Assembly: GCF_038397715.1 (NCBI RefSeq)
Contig: NZ_CP151633.1
Span: 2,356,001 to 2,420,000 of the forward strand
Reading direction: 5' to 3'
DNA: 64,000 bases
Source: Microbacterium sp. LWO14-1.2
GTDB taxonomy: Bacteria; Actinomycetota; Actinomycetes; Actinomycetales; Microbacteriaceae
Shown: positions 8,775 through 17,312 of the stretch, in pieces
Layout: every line of letters starts with the position of its first letter
How positions within the stretch are numbered: position 1 is the stretch's first letter
The notes under the pieces: model-generated
Databases searched by the model: none
Told to the model about the DNA's origin: nothing
What the model saw: only the letters and a program-made list of their open reading frames with translations
Translations under genes and position numbers: made by a program

Positions 8775-9887
8775 TCAGACGGTGACGGTGGCGGGCAGGT
8801 GGGCGAGCGCGCGTGAAGTCGACGGCTCCGCGAGGCGCACCGGACGCCCGGTGCGCGCGGACTCGTACACGGCCTCGACGATCCGGAGCGAGGCGAGCGC
8901 CTCCTCCCCGGTCACGGCCGGGGAGCCGCCGGTGCGCACGGCCCTCACGAAGTCGGCCACCTGCTGGCGGTGCATGGGCATCAGACGTGCGTTGACCTCC
9001 TCGACGGGGATGTCGCCCGAGAGGCCGTGCTCGAACACCGAGCCGGCGCGCTCCTCGCCCGGCACCGCCCACAGGTCGTTCACGGCATCCGTCCCCTCCG
9101 GATACTCGGTGAGCGAGACGGTCGCGCCCGTGGTTCCCGTGATGGTGATGGCTGTGCCGAGGTTCGGACTGGCCGCCACCGTCGCCGACAGGGTGGCGAT
9201 CGCACCGGAGGCGAACGTGATGAGGGCCGCAGCGGTGTCCTCCACCTCGATCGCGTCGCCGTAGACGAAGGTGCCCGCTTTTGCGCTCACCTCGACCGGC
9301 TCGCCCATGAACCACTGCAGCAGGTCGATGTAGTGGATCGCCTGCGTCATCAGCACGCCGCCGCCGTCTGCGGCCCACGTGCCCCGCCACGCCGCAGCGT
9401 CGTAGTAGTCACGACCGCGGTGCAGCAGCACGCGGCAGTGCCCGAGCATCGGGATGCCGAGGCGGCCCTCGTCGATCGCCGCGCGGATGTTCCTCGCCCC
9501 GTCCCAGAACCGCTTCTGGAAGACGATGCCGAGTGTGACGTCGTTCGCATGCGCGGCCTCGACCATGCGGGCGGCGGCAGCGGAGTCGGCGGCGATCGGC
9601 TTCTCACAGAGGATGTGGATGCCGCCGGCCGCCGCCTCGCGCACGACGGCCTCGTGGGTCGGATGCGGTGTGCAGACGCTCAGCGCATCGACGCCGAGTG
9701 CGGCCAGCTCGGCGACCGACGAGACGGCGTGCGGGATCTCCCGCGCATCGGCGAAGACGCGCGCGCGTTCGGGGTCGATGTCGCAGACCGCCACGACCTC
9801 GACGTCCGGGAGCGCCGCGTACGCCTGGAAGTGGTTGTCGGAGATGTTGCCGCAGCCGACGATGCCGATGCGGAGGGTGGCGCTCAC
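8775..9887 (-). CDS. Gfo/Idh/MocA-family NAD(P)-dependent oxidoreductase
   Basis: 370-residue cytosolic dehydrogenase. It has an N-terminal Rossmann motif GIVGCGNIS (residues 7-15) and the family's catalytic EKPIA Lys about 100 residues in, followed by the alpha/beta domain with the late His segment ITQAIHYIDLLQWF-like (here LMTQAIHYIDLL). The GTG start at 9887 overlaps the upstream FAD-oxidoreductase stop by 4 nt (GTGA). It should oxidise or reduce a sugar, inositol or sugar-acid hydroxyl with NAD(P). As second gene of a four-gene operon with a TIM-barrel isomerase and DUF993 it probably makes or uses a keto-sugar intermediate. Confidence 0.9.
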   Translation of the reverse strand: MSATLRIGIVGCGNISDNHFQAYAALPDVEVVAVCDIDPERARVFADAREIPHAVSSVAELAALGVDALSVCTPHPTHEAVVREAAAGGIHILCEKPIAADSAAAARMVEAAHANDVTLGIVFQKRFWDGARNIRAAIDEGRLGIPMLGHCRVLLHRGRDYYDAAAWRGTWAADGGGVLMTQAIHYIDLLQWFMGEPVEVSAKAGTFVYGDAIEVEDTAAALITFASGAIATLSATVAASPNLGTAITITGTTGATVSLTEYPEGTDAVNDLWAVPGEERAGSVFEHGLSGDIPVEEVNARLMPMHRQQVADFVRAVRTGGSPAVTGEEALASLRIVEAVYESARTGRPVRLAEPSTSRALAHLPATVTV

Positions 9888-11242
9888 GAGCGCGCTCCCG
9901 CCGTGACGCCGGCCAGGGCCGCGTCCGCGGCCCGTCGGCCGAAGACGAACCCGAACACGATGCCGCCGATGTAGCGCAGATCCTGGGCGCCCCCGGCATC
10001 CGCTCCGACGGCGAAGAGCCCGTCGATCGGCTGGCCGTCCCTGTCGAGCGCGCGGCTGTCGCCGTCGACCCGGATCCCGCCGAACGGGATCGTGATGCAG
10101 GGTTGGATCTCGACCGCGCGGAAGGGGCCGGTGCGGAGAGGACTGGGCCGCTCGGGAAGCGGGGCGTCCAGAGCCACGCCTTCGCCCGAGGCGGCGCGGC
10201 GGTAGCCGTCGAGCGTGTCGGCGAGCCCTGCGCGGTCGACGCCCCATCCGGCGACGACCTCGACGAGCTCCTCGAGGGTCTCGGTCTCGGCCGTGCGGGC
10301 GCCCGCCGCCGTCGCCTCGGCGTGCCGGTCGAGCGCCATGCCGCTCGGATAGGGCACCGCCAGTGCGCGGTTCTGCTGCACCTCGTCGTCCCAGATGAGC
10401 ACGCCGCGCCGCCCCGGCTGCCGGACGAGGAACTGGTTGGAGACCTCGTCGCCGAGCGACTCGTCGGTGAACCGACGGCCGAGCCGGTTGACGATCACTC
10501 CGTACGCCGAGAAGTAGAGGGTGAGGCGCAGGAACACCTGGGGAGACACGGCGAGGGGGCTCGGCAGGGTGTGCCCGTAGAACCCGGAGAGGTGCCGGCT
10601 CGCCCCCGCCCCCGCGGAGACGGCGAGACGGAAGCCGTCGCCGACCGAGTTCGGGTTGCTGCGCACCGCGATGTCGTCGGCGCCGTTGCCGATGAACTGC
10701 TGAGTGAGCTGAGGGTCGCCCTGGAAGCCGCCCGTCGCGAGTACGACGGCCCGGGCGGTCGCCCGCTGCCTCGCCCCTCCGTGGGAGTACGTCACTCCCG
10801 TGACCCGGCGGTCGTCGCGTTCCAGTTCGACGTCGCGGACATCCGTCACCACCTCGCCTCCGCCGTCGACGACCTTCGCCGACCACGCGGCGAACAGGCC
10901 CGGGATGTCGATCTTGCACGCTCTGCCCCACTCGAGGTGGTCGAGCCATTCGTCGCTGACGGCGACCCCTGCGGCGCGCACATCGGCGACCGCCTGCTCA
11001 TACCCCTGCACCACGAGCGGCCCGAGCACGGGGTCGGCATCCGGCTGGATGCGGTCGAGCACCTCGATGCTCGGCGCCGTCCACAGGATGCCCGCCGACA
11101 GTGCGGCCGAGCCGCCGATGGCCGAGCCCTTCTCGAGGAGCAGTACTCGCGCACCGAGGTCAGCGGCCCGGTTGGCGGTCGCGAGACCGGAGGCGCCGGC
11201 TCCGATCACGACGAGGTCGAAAGGCTTCTCTTGAACGGACAC
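9884..11242 (-). CDS. FAD-dependent oxidoreductase (fumarate-reductase/KstD-like)
   Basis: 452-residue flavoprotein of the FAD_binding_2 family. The N-terminal FAD motif is VVIGAGASGLATANRAA (about residues 10-26), with a second FAD-contact segment GLFAVGADAGG near the C-terminus. GTG 11242 follows GAAGGAG. First gene of the leftward four-gene operon, with paired LacI operators upstream. Family members dehydrogenate or reduce alkyl C-C bonds or oxidise hydroxyls, including 3-ketosteroid dehydrogenases and fumarate reductases. The Gfo/isomerase/DUF993 context argues for a sugar-like rather than a steroid substrate. No signal peptide is apparent, so it is probably cytosolic. Confidence 0.87.
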   Translation of the reverse strand: MSVQEKPFDLVVIGAGASGLATANRAADLGARVLLLEKGSAIGGSAALSAGILWTAPSIEVLDRIQPDADPVLGPLVVQGYEQAVADVRAAGVAVSDEWLDHLEWGRACKIDIPGLFAAWSAKVVDGGGEVVTDVRDVELERDDRRVTGVTYSHGGARQRATARAVVLATGGFQGDPQLTQQFIGNGADDIAVRSNPNSVGDGFRLAVSAGAGASRHLSGFYGHTLPSPLAVSPQVFLRLTLYFSAYGVIVNRLGRRFTDESLGDEVSNQFLVRQPGRRGVLIWDDEVQQNRALAVPYPSGMALDRHAEATAAGARTAETETLEELVEVVAGWGVDRAGLADTLDGYRRAASGEGVALDAPLPERPSPLRTGPFRAVEIQPCITIPFGGIRVDGDSRALDRDGQPIDGLFAVGADAGGAQDLRYIGGIVFGFVFGRRAADAALAGVTAGARS

Positions 11243-11270
11243 GTGCTTCTCCTTCGAGGCGGTCGGTTAG

Positions 11271-11326
11271 GTAAACGTTTGCCGTTACGAACAAGCACGT
11301 TGATATGCTTATGGATAACGTTTGCC
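11271..11326. promoter_or_regulatory. Paired AACGTT-core LacI operators
   Basis: GTAAACGTTTGCC (11271-11283) and GATAACGTTTGCC (11314-11326) share a 12/13-type match with dyad centres 43 bp apart, about four helical turns. They lie between the FAD oxidoreductase operon and the divergent LacI gene at 11413, the expected binding place of that regulator. Confidence 0.8.
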
Positions 11327-11412
11327 ACATGCTAGGACGGTCCCTGCGCCGTTGTCAAACAGCACGCGGCGGCCTCGACGGTAGTGTGGGGTGATCGATG
11401 AGAGGGGTGGCG

Positions 11413-12420
11413 ATGGCGACGCTGCGCGATGTCGCGGAGCTCGCATCCGTCTCGGTGGCCACGGCCTCCCGGGTGCTGAACGGGTCCGCGAGCAACCATC
11501 CGGTCTCCGAAGCCGTGCAACAGGCCGTCCGCGCCGCCGCCGCGACCCTGGGGTACACCGCGAGCGCCACGGCTCGCGCCCTGCAGCAGAAGCGCAGCCG
11601 CATCATCGGCGTGATCGCGAGTGACATCCTCGACCCGTACTTCGCGGAGATGACCCGCGGCATCGAGGTTGAGGCGACGAGTCGGGGGTACGTGACGGTG
11701 CTCGCGAACGCCAACCGCGACCCGCTGCAGGAGTTGGCACGGTTCCGCGCGCTGCGCGAGCATCAGGCATCGGGCATCGTGTTCTGCGGAAGCGACATCG
11801 AGGGCTCCCCGGGTACCGGACAGCTCGCGAAGGAGGTGAATGCCGCCGTGCAGCAGGGCACCAGCGTCGTGGCACTCGCGCCCCGCGGATTCGCCGCCAC
11901 CAGCATCGTCGTCGACAACGCGGCGGCCGCGGCGGAGCTCACCTCGTACCTGCTCGGGCTGGGGCACCGCGACATCGCCTTCATCGGCGGCATCCCGGGG
12001 CTCACGGCCTCGGAGCAGAGACTCATCGGCTATCGGAAGACGATGTTCGACGCGGGCCTCGCGCCACGGGTCGCCGACCCCACCGGCATGAGCCAGGCGG
12101 CGGGCAGTCAGTCGATCGAGGCGCTGATCGCGTCAGACCGGATGCCGGATGCGGTCATCTGCAGCAACGACGAAGTCGCGATCGGCGCGCTCGCGGGGCT
12201 CTGGCGGGCCGGGCTGCGCGCGCCGGACGACGTCTCCGTCGCCGGGATCGGCGGCACGGCCGGTGGCGAGGTCTTCGATCTCACGACCATGACCCTGCCC
12301 CTGGTGGAACTCGGGACCCTCGCCGCGCGCTTCATCGCCGCTCCCGAGCCCGTGGCTGCCCCCGCTGCGGCGCCCCCCGTCAGCCTTCGCATCGGGACGA
12401 CGACCGCGCCGCGACACTGA
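11413..12420 (+). CDS. LacI-family regulator of the 6.75-11.2 kb operon
   Basis: 335-residue LacI/GalR protein. The DNA-binding domain MATLRDVAELASVSVATASR opens the protein and is followed by VLNG. The start at 11413 is preferred over an in-frame ATG at 11398 because the HTH begins immediately and an AGGGG ribosome-binding site precedes it. The effector domain has the usual IGVIASDILDPYF entry. It is transcribed away from the FAD oxidoreductase operon with paired operators in between, so it is the likely cognate repressor. It ends 5 bp before the convergent LacI gene. Confidence 0.9.
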   Translation: MATLRDVAELASVSVATASRVLNGSASNHPVSEAVQQAVRAAAATLGYTASATARALQQKRSRIIGVIASDILDPYFAEMTRGIEVEATSRGYVTVLANANRDPLQELARFRALREHQASGIVFCGSDIEGSPGTGQLAKEVNAAVQQGTSVVALAPRGFAATSIVVDNAAAAAELTSYLLGLGHRDIAFIGGIPGLTASEQRLIGYRKTMFDAGLAPRVADPTGMSQAAGSQSIEALIASDRMPDAVICSNDEVAIGALAGLWRAGLRAPDDVSVAGIGGTAGGEVFDLTTMTLPLVELGTLAARFIAAPEPVAAPAAAPPVSLRIGTTTAPRH

Positions 12421-12425
12421 CGGCG

Positions 12426-13421
12426 TCAGGCGGTCGACTCCCGCACGACGAGCTCCGCGGCGAACGGTGTCGGCTCGGGCAGGTCAGCGGTGGGGTCGGC
12501 GAGCTGCTGCAGCAGCGCGGCCCCCGCGGCGCGGCCGATCTCGTACCCCGGCTGCCGCACGCTGGTGAGCGGCACGACGGTCTGGTGGGCCTGGATGACG
12601 TCGTCGAAGCCGACGAGCGCGATGTCGTCCGGCACGCGGATGCCGTGGCGCAGCAGCTGCGTCATCACGCCGATCGCGACCATGTCGTTGGCGGCGAACA
12701 CGGCATCCGGTCGTTCGATCGCCGGCAGGGCGGCGAGGCGCGCGCCGACCTCCAGGCCGTCCTCGGTGGCGAGGTGCACCACGTCGACGACCTCGACCGA
12801 GGCGTCGCTGCCCTCGACCGCGTCGCGGAGTCCCCGCAGCCGATCGTTCGACTGGCTCACGGTCGGCGCGCCGACGAACAGCAGGCGTCGTCGCCCGATG
12901 CTCAGCAGATGCTCGCCCGCGAGGCGGCCTCCGCCCCGGTCGTCGAAGAGCACGGATCCCACGGTCGCCGACTCGCGGATCGGTCCGACGACGACCGAGC
13001 GGATGCCGCGCTCCGCGAGCTGCTCCAAGCGGGGCACGACGTCGCCGAGCGGGTAGATCACGATGCCCTGCACGCGGTGCGCCTCGAACATCTCGATGTT
13101 GCGGCGTTCGAGCTCGCCGTCGCGGCTGCTGTTGCTGAAGAACAGCGACCAGCCGCCCTCTCTCGCGACATCCTCGACGCCGCGCGAGAGCTCCTGGAAG
13201 TACGGGATCCACGCGTCGAGCAGGATCAGCGCCAGGGTGCGGCTCGCCCCGGCGCGCAACTGGCGGGCCGACTCGTTGGGCACGTACCCGAGCTGCTCGA
13301 TCGCGGCGCGCACCCTCTCCGCGCTCTGCGCCCCCAGCACGTGCGGGTGGTTCAGGTAGTTCGAGACCGTCGACGAGGAGACGCCGGCGAGGGCTGCGAC
13401 GTCTTTGACGCTGGCGGGCAT
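12426..13421 (-). CDS. LacI-family regulator divergent from ketose epimerase
   Basis: 331-residue LacI/GalR protein. The HTH SVKDVAALAGVSSSTVSNYL starts at residue 4, followed by an effector domain beginning at LALILLDAWIPYF. ATG 13421 is preceded by GAGGAGG, and longer upstream reading would merely extend into the operator region. Two perfect TTGGCACGTGCCAA palindromes lie between it and the divergent epimerase gene, the likely sites of its own binding. The Asn-Tyr-Leu hinge start differs from the VLNG of the other two LacI proteins in this window, and so does the operator. Confidence 0.92.
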   Translation of the reverse strand: MPASVKDVAALAGVSSSTVSNYLNHPHVLGAQSAERVRAAIEQLGYVPNESARQLRAGASRTLALILLDAWIPYFQELSRGVEDVAREGGWSLFFSNSSRDGELERRNIEMFEAHRVQGIVIYPLGDVVPRLEQLAERGIRSVVVGPIRESATVGSVLFDDRGGGRLAGEHLLSIGRRRLLFVGAPTVSQSNDRLRGLRDAVEGSDASVEVVDVVHLATEDGLEVGARLAALPAIERPDAVFAANDMVAIGVMTQLLRHGIRVPDDIALVGFDDVIQAHQTVVPLTSVRQPGYEIGRAAGAALLQQLADPTADLPEPTPFAAELVVRESTA

Positions 13422-13488
13422 TGGGGTTCCTCCTCGGATGCGCCGGCGCACGGCATCCGACGGCGGCCGGACCAGCCTACTGCCGCGA

Positions 13489-13569
13489 TTGGCACGTGCC
13501 AAGAAAGTTCTTGACACGCTCGTCGACCGAACGTAGCGTTGGCCTCCGGATCGAGTTGGCACGTGCCAA
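13489..13569. promoter_or_regulatory. Two TTGGCACGTGCCAA operators flanking a promoter
   Basis: Identical 14-bp perfect palindromes at 13489-13502 and 13556-13569, centres 67 bp apart. A consensus TTGACA (-35) lies between them at 13511-13516 and the epimerase ATG is 46 bp downstream of the second site. The arrangement would let the divergent LacI protein clamp the promoter. Confidence 0.85.
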
Positions 13570-13614
13570 ATCGGTCGAGGCGACGGTGCCGCACACCCGC
13601 CTCCGAGGGGTCGC

Positions 13615-14484
13615 ATGAACATCGGATGCCATGGGCTGGTCTGGACGGGACGCTTCGACGCCGAGGGCATCCGCCTGTCGGTCGAGAAGACGAAGCAGGC
13701 CGGTTTCGACCTCATCGAGTTCCCCCTCATGGACCCGTTCGCCTTCGACGTCGACGCCGCGAAGAGCGCTCTCGCTGAGCACGAGCTCGCGGTCAGCGCC
13801 TCACTGGGGCTGTCGGAGGCGACCGACATCACCAGCGCCGATCCCGCCGTCGTGAAGGCGGGGGAGGAGCTGCTGCTCCGTGCGGTCGACGTGGTCGCCG
13901 ACCTCGGCGGCGAGAACTTCTGCGGCGTCGTCTACAGCGCCATGAAGAAGTACATGGAGCCCGTCACCGCAGAGGGGCTCGAGAGCAGCCGACGCACGAT
14001 CGCCCGCGTCGCGGACCACGCGGCGGAGCGCGGCATCGCGGTGTCGCTCGAGGTCGTGAACCGCTATGAGACGAACGTGCTGAACACGGCCCGACAGGCG
14101 CTCGGCTACCTCGCCGAGGTCGACCGGCCGAACCTCGGCATCCACCTCGACACGTACCACATGAACATCGAGGAGTCGGATATGTTCGCGCCGGTGCTGG
14201 ACGCCGCTCCCGCTCTGCGGTACGTGCACATCGGCGAGAGCCACCGCGGCTACCTCGGGACCGGCACGGTCGACTTCGACACCTTCTTCAAGGCGCTCGG
14301 ACGGATCGGCTACGACGGGCCGATCGTGTTCGAGTCGTTCTCGTCGGCGGTCGTCGCCCCCGACCTGAGCCGGATGCTGGGGATCTGGCGCAACCTCTGG
14401 ACCGACAACGACGAGCTCGGGGCGCACGCGAACGCGTTCATCCGCGACAAGCTCGTCGCCGTCGACTCGATCCGTCTGCACTGA
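13615..14484 (+). CDS. Ketose 3-epimerase (D-tagatose/D-psicose 3-epimerase family)
   Basis: 289-residue xylose-isomerase-like TIM barrel. Glu146 (SLEVVNRYE), Asp179 (HLDTYHMNIEE), His205 (HIGESHRGYLG) and Glu240 (FESF) match in order the four metal ligands reported for Pseudomonas cichorii D-tagatose 3-epimerase (E152, D185, H211, E246), each offset by exactly six. The enzyme should epimerise a free ketohexose or ketopentose at C3 using Mn or a similar metal. It is a single-gene unit under the divergent LacI protein and its TTGGCACGTGCCAA sites. It could feed the ABC importer/kinase regulon that begins 230 bp downstream, but it has its own operator type. Confidence 0.9.
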   Translation: MNIGCHGLVWTGRFDAEGIRLSVEKTKQAGFDLIEFPLMDPFAFDVDAAKSALAEHELAVSASLGLSEATDITSADPAVVKAGEELLLRAVDVVADLGGENFCGVVYSAMKKYMEPVTAEGLESSRRTIARVADHAAERGIAVSLEVVNRYETNVLNTARQALGYLAEVDRPNLGIHLDTYHMNIEESDMFAPVLDAAPALRYVHIGESHRGYLGTGTVDFDTFFKALGRIGYDGPIVFESFSSAVVAPDLSRMLGIWRNLWTDNDELGAHANAFIRDKLVAVDSIRLH

Positions 14485-14510
14485 CGCTTCATATCGGTGG
14501 ATCCTGGATC

Positions 14511-14578
14511 TGAAATCGATTTCACCTAGACTGGGCGCGTCAGCACGGACCAGACGTTTCCGACTTGTTATTACAGGC
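14511..14578. promoter_or_regulatory. Operators upstream of the ABC sugar importer
   Basis: TGAAATCGATTTCA (14511-14524) is a perfect 14-bp palindrome with the central CG typical of LacI-family sites. ACTTGTTATTACAGGC (14563-14578) matches 14 of 16 bases of ACTTGTCATTACAGGT, the complement of the site at 23938-23953 before the catabolic operon. Two regulators therefore probably act here. Confidence 0.7.
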
Positions 14579-14600
14579 TGTTCCGTTTCGGGCGCGGACT

Positions 14601-14620
14601 AGATACATTTAGATACATCT
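14601..14620. repeat. Tandem 10-bp AGATACATYT repeat in importer leader
   Basis: AGATACATTT followed directly by AGATACATCT, about 100 bp before the ATPase start. AT-rich in an otherwise GC-rich leader. It may include a -10 element (TAGATA or TACATT) or a direct-repeat activator site; the sequence alone does not decide. Confidence 0.5.
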
Positions 14621-14717
14621 TGCGGTGGGGACACCTCAGGACGCAGAATTGATCCGATGTTTCCGGGCCCGACCGGAAAGCATCCGATACACGACCTTCA
14701 AGGAAGCAGGTGAGCAC

Positions 14718-16220
14718 ATGGGTGAGCCCATCCTCAGAGTCGAGGGGATCAGCAAGGGATTCCCCGGCGTGCAGGCGCTCAAGGACGTACACCTCGAGGT
14801 GCGCCAGGGCGAGGTCCTCGTCCTCGTCGGCGAGAACGGCGCCGGCAAGTCGACGCTCATGAAGATCCTCTCCGGGATCTACACCAAGGACGAGGGCACG
14901 ATCACGTTCGAGGGGCAGGAGGTCGAGCTGACCAGCCCGTTGCAGGCCCAGCAGCTCGGCGTCACGATCATCCATCAGGAGCTCAACCTGATGCCCGATC
15001 TGACCGTCGCGCAGAACATCTTCGTGGGCAGGGAGCCGAAGATCGGCCCGTTCCTCTCGGAGCGTCGACTCAACTCGCAGACCGCCGAACTGCTGAAGCG
15101 CCTCGACATCCGCCTCGACCCGCGGCAGAAGGTCGGCGAGCTCACGGTGGCCGAGCAGCAGATGGTCGAGATCGCCAAGGCGCTCTCGTTCAACGCCAAG
15201 GTGCTCATCATGGACGAGCCGACCTCGGCCCTCACCGACTCCGAGGTCGAGACGCTGTTCGTGCTCATCGAGCAGCTCAAGGCCGCCGGCACCGGCATCG
15301 TCTACATCTCGCACCGCATGGACGAGCTGCGCCGCCTCGCCGACCGGGTCACCGTGCTCCGCGACGGCGCATACATCGGATCACTGGAGAAATCCGAGGT
15401 GAGCATCCCGCAGATCATCGAGATGATGGTCGGCCGCGCGATCGACGAGGGAACCCGCCCCCAGGCCCGCGAGCACGCGGGCGACCCCGTGGTGCTCGAC
15501 GTGCAGGGCCTCTCCACCAAGAGCCTGCTCAAGGACATCTCGTTCCAGCTGCACCGGGGCGAGATCCTCGGCTTCGCCGGACTCATGGGCGCAGGACGCA
15601 CCGAGACCGCACGGGCGGTCATCGGCGCCGACCACCGCGACGGCGGAACCATCACGATCGGCGGACGCACAGCGCGCATCTCGCAGCCGTCGGATGCCGT
15701 GCGGCACGGCGTCGGCTACCTCTCCGAGGACCGCAAGCTGCTCGGCCTCATGCTCGAGCAGGACGTGACGTTCAACACGGTGCTCGCCTCGCTCGGCTCG
15801 TACGCCAACGCGATCGGCTGGATGGGCGACGGCAAGGCCAAGAACCGCACCAAGGACTACGTCCAGCAGCTGCGGGTGAAGACGCCGTCCGTCAACCAGG
15901 TCGTCAAACTCCTCTCCGGAGGCAACCAGCAGAAGGTCGTCATCGCCCGGTGGTTGATGCGCGACTGCGACATCCTCATCTTCGACGAGCCGACCCGAGG
16001 CATCGACGTCGGCGCGAAGGAAGAGATCTACCGCCTCATGCAGCAGCTCGCTGACGCGGGCAAGTCCATCATCGTCATCTCGTCGGAGCTGCCGGAGATC
16101 CTCCGCGTCGCGAACCGCATCGCGGTCTTCGCGAACGGTCGCATCACCGGGACCCTCCGCAACGAAGACGCCAGCCAGGAGAAGATCATGCAACTCGCAG
16201 CCCACGGAGAGGAAGACTGA
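14718..16220 (+). CDS. RbsA-type sugar ABC importer ATPase
   Basis: 500-residue fused double ATPase energising a monosaccharide importer. The first half has a canonical Walker A (GENGAGKST, residues 38-46) and Walker B (LIMDEPTSAL). The second half has the degenerate Walker A GLMGAGRTE and the signature LSGGNQQKVVIARW, as in RbsA, XylG and MglA. ATG 14718 is chosen because the protein aligns from MGEPILRV; an in-frame upstream ATG at 14625 would add an unlikely leader that crosses the promoter region. It overlaps the permease gene by 1 nt (TGATG). Expression is probably set by the operators at 14511 and 14563. Confidence 0.93.
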   Translation: MGEPILRVEGISKGFPGVQALKDVHLEVRQGEVLVLVGENGAGKSTLMKILSGIYTKDEGTITFEGQEVELTSPLQAQQLGVTIIHQELNLMPDLTVAQNIFVGREPKIGPFLSERRLNSQTAELLKRLDIRLDPRQKVGELTVAEQQMVEIAKALSFNAKVLIMDEPTSALTDSEVETLFVLIEQLKAAGTGIVYISHRMDELRRLADRVTVLRDGAYIGSLEKSEVSIPQIIEMMVGRAIDEGTRPQAREHAGDPVVLDVQGLSTKSLLKDISFQLHRGEILGFAGLMGAGRTETARAVIGADHRDGGTITIGGRTARISQPSDAVRHGVGYLSEDRKLLGLMLEQDVTFNTVLASLGSYANAIGWMGDGKAKNRTKDYVQQLRVKTPSVNQVVKLLSGGNQQKVVIARWLMRDCDILIFDEPTRGIDVGAKEEIYRLMQQLADAGKSIIVISSELPEILRVANRIAVFANGRITGTLRNEDASQEKIMQLAAHGEED

Positions 16221-17251
16221 TGAGCGCTCCGCAGAACGGATCGTCCACGACGACGATCATCCAGACGGCACTCGACGAGAACACCGACAAGCGCGACGTC
16301 GTCGGGTTCCTCAAGCGCCAGGTCCAGCAGTCGCTCGCGTTCGGCACGCTCATCGTGCTCGTGATCTTCTTCTCGATCGCCAGCCCGAACTTCTTCACGT
16401 TCAGCAACATCGCGACCGTGCTGCTGTCGACGGCCGTCATCGGCATCCTCGCCCTCGGCACCACGTTCGTCATCATCACCGGCGGCATCGACCTGTCGAT
16501 CGGAACCGGCATGGCGCTGTGCGCCGTGATGACCGGCGTGATCGTCACCAACATGGGACTCCCCGTGTGGATCGGCGTCATCGGCGGCGTGCTCACCGGT
16601 GTGCTCATGGGCCTCGTGAACGGCGTCAACATCACGTTCCTGCGGCTGCCCCCGTTCATCGCCACCCTGGCGATGATGATGATCGCCGGCGGTCTCGCAC
16701 TCGTCATCTCGAACGTCGCACCGATCTACTTCTCGACCTCGGCTCCCGACTTCAAGAAGATCGCGCTCGGCGTGATCATCCCCGGCATCCCGAACGCCGT
16801 GCTCATCACCGCCGCCCTCGCGATCGTCGCGTGGCTCGTGCTGTCGAAGACGCTGCTCGGCCGCTACACCTTCGCGATCGGCTCGAACGAGGAGGCCACC
16901 CGCCTCTCGGGTGTGAACACGCGTCGCTGGACGATCTTCATCTACATGTTCGCCGGCGCCTTCACAGGCATCGCGGGCATCGTCATCGCCTCGCGCCTCG
17001 ACTCGGCCCAGCCGCAGATCGGCACCGGCTACGAGCTGCAGGCCATCGCAGCCGTCATCATCGGCGGAACCTCGCTGCTCGGCGGTCGCGGATCGATCCT
17101 CGGCACCGTGATCGGCGCGCTCATCATGAGCGTGCTCGTCAACGGACTGCGCATCATGTCGATCCAGACCGAATGGCAGAACATCGTCGTCGGCATCGTC
17201 GTGCTGCTCGCCGTGTTCCTCGACTCGCTGCGCAACCGCCAGCACACCTGA
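16220..17251 (+). CDS. RbsC-type sugar ABC permease
   Basis: 343-residue membrane permease (BPD_transp_2). Multiple hydrophobic segments start near residue 40, with the family motif TGGIDLSIGTGMAL near residue 90 and a cytoplasmic loop GSNEEATRLSGVN near residue 225 that contacts the ATPase. The start shares one base with the ATPase stop. It works as a dimer with the 14718 ATPase and the 17313 binding protein. A hydrophilic N-terminal tail of about 35 residues precedes the first membrane segment. Confidence 0.93.
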   Translation: MSAPQNGSSTTTIIQTALDENTDKRDVVGFLKRQVQQSLAFGTLIVLVIFFSIASPNFFTFSNIATVLLSTAVIGILALGTTFVIITGGIDLSIGTGMALCAVMTGVIVTNMGLPVWIGVIGGVLTGVLMGLVNGVNITFLRLPPFIATLAMMMIAGGLALVISNVAPIYFSTSAPDFKKIALGVIIPGIPNAVLITAALAIVAWLVLSKTLLGRYTFAIGSNEEATRLSGVNTRRWTIFIYMFAGAFTGIAGIVIASRLDSAQPQIGTGYELQAIAAVIIGGTSLLGGRGSILGTVIGALIMSVLVNGLRIMSIQTEWQNIVVGIVVLLAVFLDSLRNRQHT

Positions 17252-17312
17252 CCCACCCTCACAGCACCACCCTCACCGAGAACCACCCACCACACAGAAC
17301 AATGGAGTTTTC

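Noticed and set aside
7903..14484. The 7.9 kb isomerase and the 13.6 kb epimerase as a recent duplication
   Set aside because: Metal-ligand contexts and operators differ, and there is no extended sequence similarity, so they are distant members of the same fold.
14625..14717. N-terminal extension of the sugar ATPase to ATG 14625
   Set aside because: The added residues have no ABC-ATPase similarity and the ATG has no convincing ribosome-binding site; 14718 fits the family start.
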